Shown: piece after piece, positions 5,860-8,651 of the stretch | Layout: each line of letters starts with the position of its first letter | How positions within the stretch are numbered: the first letter of the stretch is position 1 | Assembly (NCBI GenBank): GCA_946407055.1 | Contig: CAMJMP010000029.1 | Span: forward strand, 1 to 8,651 | Length of the DNA: 8,651 nt | Direction: 5' to 3' | From: an uncultured Mycoplasmatota bacterium | Lineage (GTDB): Bacteria; Bacillota_I; Bacilli_A; RF39; UBA660 | Notes under the pieces: model-generated | Seen by the model: the letters and a program-made list of their open reading frames with translations, nothing else | The model's database searches: none | What the model was told of the DNA's origin: nothing | Program-made: the position numbers and the translations under genes

Positions 5860-6366
5860 ATGAATTGGATGGGCTTTTTAATATTTTTATTAATATGGCT
5901 AGTCGTATTTATAATAATTGAAATAATTATTATAAAGGTAAGAGAGAAAAAAATTTATGAGGAGTATAATTATCTTGATAGACAATTCGAAGAAAGCAAA
6001 GAATGCATTCTTGAAACAATTGGTATTCTAGATAGATATAATAATGCTGAAGCTGATAGCTTAAGTAGAAGTTATATTGATATTAAGAAATCTGTTGTTT
6101 CTAGTAAGAGTCTTAGTGATTTGTTCTTAATGATAGATAGAATATCTTTATCAAGAAAAGGTAATACTAAAGTTTTTAAGAATGAAGACTATGTTGAGAT
6201 AAGAGATTTATTAATTAGTTATAAGGATAGAATTAGTAATAGTTTAGATAGATATAATATTTATGTTGGTAATTTTAATAGAAAAGTATTTTCATTACCT
6301 ACTTATCTAGTTGCTTTTTGTTTAAGAATATTGCCTTATAGTGAATTAATAATAGACAAGGAGTAA
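5860..6366 (+). CDS. lemA: LemA-like membrane-anchored protein
   Basis: This 168-residue protein has one N-terminal membrane segment (about 5-26, very rich in Ile/Leu/Trp) and then a mostly helical domain. The ending is the diagnostic part: RYNIYVGNFN (131-140) followed by FSLPTYLVAFCLRILPYSE (144-162). This matches the LemA-family 'YN..V..YN....FPs.l.A...gf' end. The first helix after the anchor, YNYLDRQFEESKECILETI (36-54), sits where LemA proteins have their first long helix, but the usual 'R..lIpnL' is degenerate. I therefore call it a divergent LemA. The family's biochemical role is not established. The preferred start is ATG 5860; GTG 5851 would add three residues. It is the first gene of an operon, 2 bp before the next gene. 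Confidence 0.7.
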   Translation: MNWMGFLIFLLIWLVVFIIIEIIIIKVREKKIYEEYNYLDRQFEESKECILETIGILDRYNNAEADSLSRSYIDIKKSVVSSKSLSDLFLMIDRISLSRKGNTKVFKNEDYVEIRDLLISYKDRISNSLDRYNIYVGNFNRKVFSLPTYLVAFCLRILPYSELIIDKE

Positions 6367-6368
6367 TC

Positions 6369-6836
6369 ATGTTAAAAAAATACATCTTGGTTTTTCTAGT
6401 ATCAATGGTACCTCTAATTGAATTAAGAGGTGCTATTCCTATGGCTGAATATATGGGTTTAAATAAATTAATATTTATACCTTTGATTGCGTTTGGGAAC
6501 ATGCTACCCGTACCAATTATTTATTTATTTGCAAGAAAAGTATTGGAGTGGGGTAAAGATAAACCGATAATTGGAAAGTTTTTTACGTGGTGTTTAGTTA
6601 AAGGCGAAAAGGGCGGTAAAAAACTAGAAGCTAAAGCTAGTAAAGGATTGTATTGGGCACTTATGTTATTTGTAGGTATACCACTTCCTGGAACTGGTGC
6701 TTGGACGGGCACTTTAGCTGCTAGTATTTTAGATTTAGATTTTAAGAAAACAATACTTGCTGTAATATGTGGTGTATTCTTAGCAGGTTGTATTATGATG
6801 GCAGTATCATTTGGATTATTTGAGGTGATTTTTTAA
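6369..6836 (+). CDS. PF06695/COG2426 small membrane protein (annotated 'small multidrug export protein'; DedA/VTT-like)
   Basis: This is a 155-residue integral membrane protein. Hallmarks are ELRGAIP (18-24) after the first hydrophobic stretch and FVGIPLPGTGAWTG (101-114), the most conserved block of PF06695. Hydrophobic stretches lie at about 5-17, 33-55, 94-107 and 127-153, with a Lys/Gly-rich loop at 78-93. The Pfam name 'putative small multi-drug export protein' is historical; structure predictions place the family with DedA/VTT proteins, which have re-entrant loops at such P/G motifs and move lipids or ions. Transport of a specific substrate is not shown. AAGGAG at 6358-6363 precedes the ATG by 5 nt. 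The stop TAA overlaps the next ATG by 1 bp (TAATG). Confidence 0.88.
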   Translation: MLKKYILVFLVSMVPLIELRGAIPMAEYMGLNKLIFIPLIAFGNMLPVPIIYLFARKVLEWGKDKPIIGKFFTWCLVKGEKGGKKLEAKASKGLYWALMLFVGIPLPGTGAWTGTLAASILDLDFKKTILAVICGVFLAGCIMMAVSFGLFEVIF

Positions 6837-7489
6837 TGAATGACACAGTATTATATTTAATAAGACATAGTGAAGCAACACCAAAGAATAATTTTAAAGA
6901 TATTAGTTACCATGATAATGATCAACTAAGTAATGAAAAGATTATATTAACTGTTAGTGGAGAAAAGAGAGCAGAAACTCTTAGTACTTGTAAAGAATTA
7001 CAGAATATAGATGCTATTTATTCATCTAGTTATGTTAGAGCATTACAAACAGCTAAGTATATTGCTTTAGAGAATAATTTGATTATTAATGTTGATGATA
7101 GATTAAATGAGCGTAAAATTGGTACTATGGGTAAGTTAGATTGGAAAGATTTCCATAGATTAGAAATTAAAGATTTTGATTTTAAACTACCTAGTGGTGA
7201 ATCATTTAATCAAACAAAAAAAAGAATGGTAGAATCCATTAAAAATATATTAATGTTTGAAGCAGGTAATAGAGTAGCAGTAGTTAGTCATGCAACTGCA
7301 TTAACTGCTTTGTTAAGTGCTTGGTGTGAACAAGGTTTAAATTATGATGATGACATAATTTTAACTTATGATGAAAAGACAGTAGTAGATGCTACTTGGT
7401 CTGCACCAATGGTATTTAAAGTAGTATTCGATGGAACAGCAGTTAAGAGTGTTGAAAGATTGAATATTGAAGAGTTAGAAAAAAAGTAA
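6836..7489 (+). CDS. Histidine phosphatase family protein (phosphoglycerate mutase-like)
   Basis: This 217-residue branch-1 histidine phosphatase/mutase forms a phosphohistidine intermediate. The pocket residues are all present: Arg10-His11 in LIRHSEA (RHS here where RHG is most common), Arg68 in SSYVRALQTA, Glu92 in DRLNERKIG as the likely proton donor, and His152 in VVSHATAL. SGESFNQ (120-126) is another conserved family block. It is more probably a phosphatase than a glycolytic mutase, being shorter than GpmA and lacking its usual N-terminal context; the substrate is unknown. No signal peptide is seen, so it is cytoplasmic. GAGGTGAT (6822-6829), inside the upstream gene, is a strong ribosome site, and the 1-bp overlap marks it as the last gene of the operon. 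Its stop codon lies in the terminator stem. Confidence 0.93.
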   Translation: MNDTVLYLIRHSEATPKNNFKDISYHDNDQLSNEKIILTVSGEKRAETLSTCKELQNIDAIYSSSYVRALQTAKYIALENNLIINVDDRLNERKIGTMGKLDWKDFHRLEIKDFDFKLPSGESFNQTKKRMVESIKNILMFEAGNRVAVVSHATALTALLSAWCEQGLNYDDDIILTYDEKTVVDATWSAPMVFKVVFDGTAVKSVERLNIEELEKK

Positions 7490-7510
7490 TAGTTAAACTA
7501 TTACTTTTTT
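7480..7510. terminator. Bidirectional terminator between convergent genes
   Basis: AAAAAGTAATAG (7480-7491, plus G at 7492 by alignment of the arm) pairs with CTATTACTTTTT (7498-7510 region) around a short TTAAA loop, giving at least 12 bp. A-runs and T-runs at both ends make it work in both directions. The phosphatase stop (7487-7489) and the minus-strand gene's stop (7501-7503) sit in opposite arms. Confidence 0.88.
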
Positions 7511-8651
7511 ATTTTACGATATATCTTTAATAAGAATGGTAATACTGCATACCAGAATGGTTTATTAATTAAATCAAATTCACCAATGAATTCAACATAT
7601 GTACCACCAATTTTTCTTTTGTATTCATAGATACCTGCTAGATTTTTATACTTAGTATGAGGATCACCTACAACACCAAATAGATCTGCATATTCATAAT
7701 GATTATCATAAGCATCTTTAATGAATTCATAATATAATCTGTTAACAGTACCTGTGTATGTTGCTGCTTCGTCATTACCAATATATAATGACCATGCACC
7801 AGTAGCAGAATATGTACAGATTAATGAAGCACATGTATATTCTTCAGGGTGTTCTTTTTCTAGTTCTTTGAAGAACTCAATATCTTTTTCAATCTTGGTA
7901 CGTTTTTCATCGTGTTTTTCTTTTTCTAGTTCTTCAGCTAGTTTCTTTAGAATCTTTGAAGGATTTAATTTAGCATTAAATATCTTTATAAGATTATCTT
8001 TTTTAAGTTCTTCATAAACATTGTTATAGTAATCAAAACTATATTCATTAAAACCATCTTTTTCAGATATTAATTTAATTAAATCATGGAATGTTTTTAC
8101 TTCGTTTGATTCGTATATTTCGACATCATAACTATAACTTCTTTTTAAAGGTTTAGAATATGATTTAGAAAAAGTCTTTTCAACTTCTTCAAATGATTCA
8201 AATTGATTGAAGTAAGTTCTAAATGTATAACGAGGTTGGTTACCTTCGTATAATTTATAGAAACCTTTATGTTTATAACCTAAGTTAATCAAATTATTGA
8301 ATACACTATAGTTATTATTGCCGCCTTCAATTTTGTTAGCTTCTTCATCTATCTCTTGATACATAAGAGGTGGATCCATTTTTAAATAAATAGCATTCTC
8401 TTCTTTTAAATAGTTTTTTAAACCTTTAGTAAATTCAGATAATACTTTTTTATTTGTAAAATCTACAGTAAAACCACGTGGGGAATAGAAGTAACACATT
8501 TTTAATGGTGTCTTCTTTTTAAGAAGTAGGGCAGCTGCTACAATGTTGCCATCATCATCTTTTAAACCTACATAACAAGGTATTAGATCACGATTTTTTT
8601 CTTGAGCTTGTCCCCATTCATAACTTTGCATGAAGTGATTATTTGGTGTAC
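7501..8651 (-). CDS. FemA/B/X-like peptidoglycan bridge aminoacyltransferase (N-terminus outside window)
   Basis: This family moves amino acids from aminoacyl-tRNA onto the stem-peptide lysine of lipid II at the inner membrane face, building the wall cross-bridge. The frame stays open through the right edge: residues TPNNHF precede the Met at 8631, and NHFMQSYEWG matches the family's N-terminal 'f.QsyeWg' block, so that Met is internal and about 20 residues are missing. Counting from it, two GNAT-like halves are seen, split by a charged coiled-coil arm (about 225-262) typical of FemA/X. The C-terminal half has ADLFGVVGDP (315-324), NLAGIYEYKRKIGG (330-343) and YVEFIGEFDL (345-354), the best family signatures. 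The end (355-376) is aromatic and basic. The amino acid added cannot be told. The gene converges on the phosphatase with an 11-bp gap. Confidence 0.92.
   Translation of the reverse strand, partial: TPNNHFMQSYEWGQAQEKNRDLIPCYVGLKDDDGNIVAAALLLKKKTPLKMCYFYSPRGFTVDFTNKKVLSEFTKGLKNYLKEENAIYLKMDPPLMYQEIDEEANKIEGGNNNYSVFNNLINLGYKHKGFYKLYEGNQPRYTFRTYFNQFESFEEVEKTFSKSYSKPLKRSYSYDVEIYESNEVKTFHDLIKLISEKDGFNEYSFDYYNNVYEELKKDNLIKIFNAKLNPSKILKKLAEELEKEKHDEKRTKIEKDIEFFKELEKEHPEEYTCASLICTYSATGAWSLYIGNDEAATYTGTVNRLYYEFIKDAYDNHYEYADLFGVVGDPHTKYKNLAGIYEYKRKIGGTYVEFIGEFDLINKPFWYAVLPFLLKIYRKIKK

Noticed and set aside
6299..6712. Two small minus-strand open frames opposite the lemA-like/PF06695 genes
   Set aside because: Both are antisense to conserved motifs on the plus strand and have no start signals.
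7754..8017. Plus-strand open frame of 87 codons opposite the FemA/B/X-like gene
   Set aside because: It is Ser/Phe-rich antisense of the Lys/Glu coiled-coil region, with no ribosome site or family match.
8629..8631. ATG as the start of the minus-strand FemA/B/X-like gene
   Set aside because: The frame continues upstream to the edge and the Met sits inside the conserved NHFMQSYEWG block, so the true start lies beyond the window.

Overview
The window is AT-rich, gene-dense DNA from a low-GC Firmicute. Every Trp codon I read is TGG and no in-frame TGA interrupts a gene, so the standard bacterial code fits. Shine-Dalgarno sites of the AGGAG and GGTGATC kind, a FemA/B/X-type wall aminoacyltransferase and the tsaB-rimI-tsaD order all suggest a walled member of the Bacilli. 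My best guess is an uncultured gut lineage near RF39 or Erysipelotrichales. That placement is inferred from gene content and composition, not from a marker-gene comparison.

Layout. (1) Positions 1-1735 hold the end of tsaB, then rimI and tsaD, packed with overlapping or abutting ends; this is the tRNA t6A operon, closed by a hairpin terminator that contains the tsaD stop codon. (2) Positions 1789-3811 hold an extended-SDR sugar-nucleotide-type epimerase/dehydratase overlapping a patatin-like lipase by 11 bp. (3) Positions 3854-4576 hold a YebC/TACO1-family protein with its own -10 element and a terminator. (4) Positions 4620-5126 hold a single Nudix hydrolase. (5) Positions 5215-5772 hold an unrecognised single-span membrane protein with the best promoter in the window and codon use unlike its neighbours. 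(6) Positions 5860-7489 hold a tight three-gene operon: a LemA-like protein, a PF06695/COG2426 membrane protein and a histidine phosphatase. (7) Positions 7501-8651, minus strand, hold the FemA/B/X-like gene, running off the right edge and sharing a bidirectional terminator with the phosphatase.

The plus-strand units are separated by very short junctions. In three of them the U-tract of the upstream terminator lies 1-3 nt from an extended -10 promoter (TGnTATAAT or TGnTATTAT) with no clear -35 box. No gap exceeds about 90 bp, so there is no unexplained stretch of 300 bases. I see no tRNA, rRNA, CRISPR array, riboswitch, insertion sequence or phage gene.

I did not find a clear undescribed system. 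The items most worth a second look are the likely highly expressed anchored protein at 5215-5772, the LemA/DedA-like/phosphatase operon, the SDR-patatin pair and the terminator-promoter junctions.
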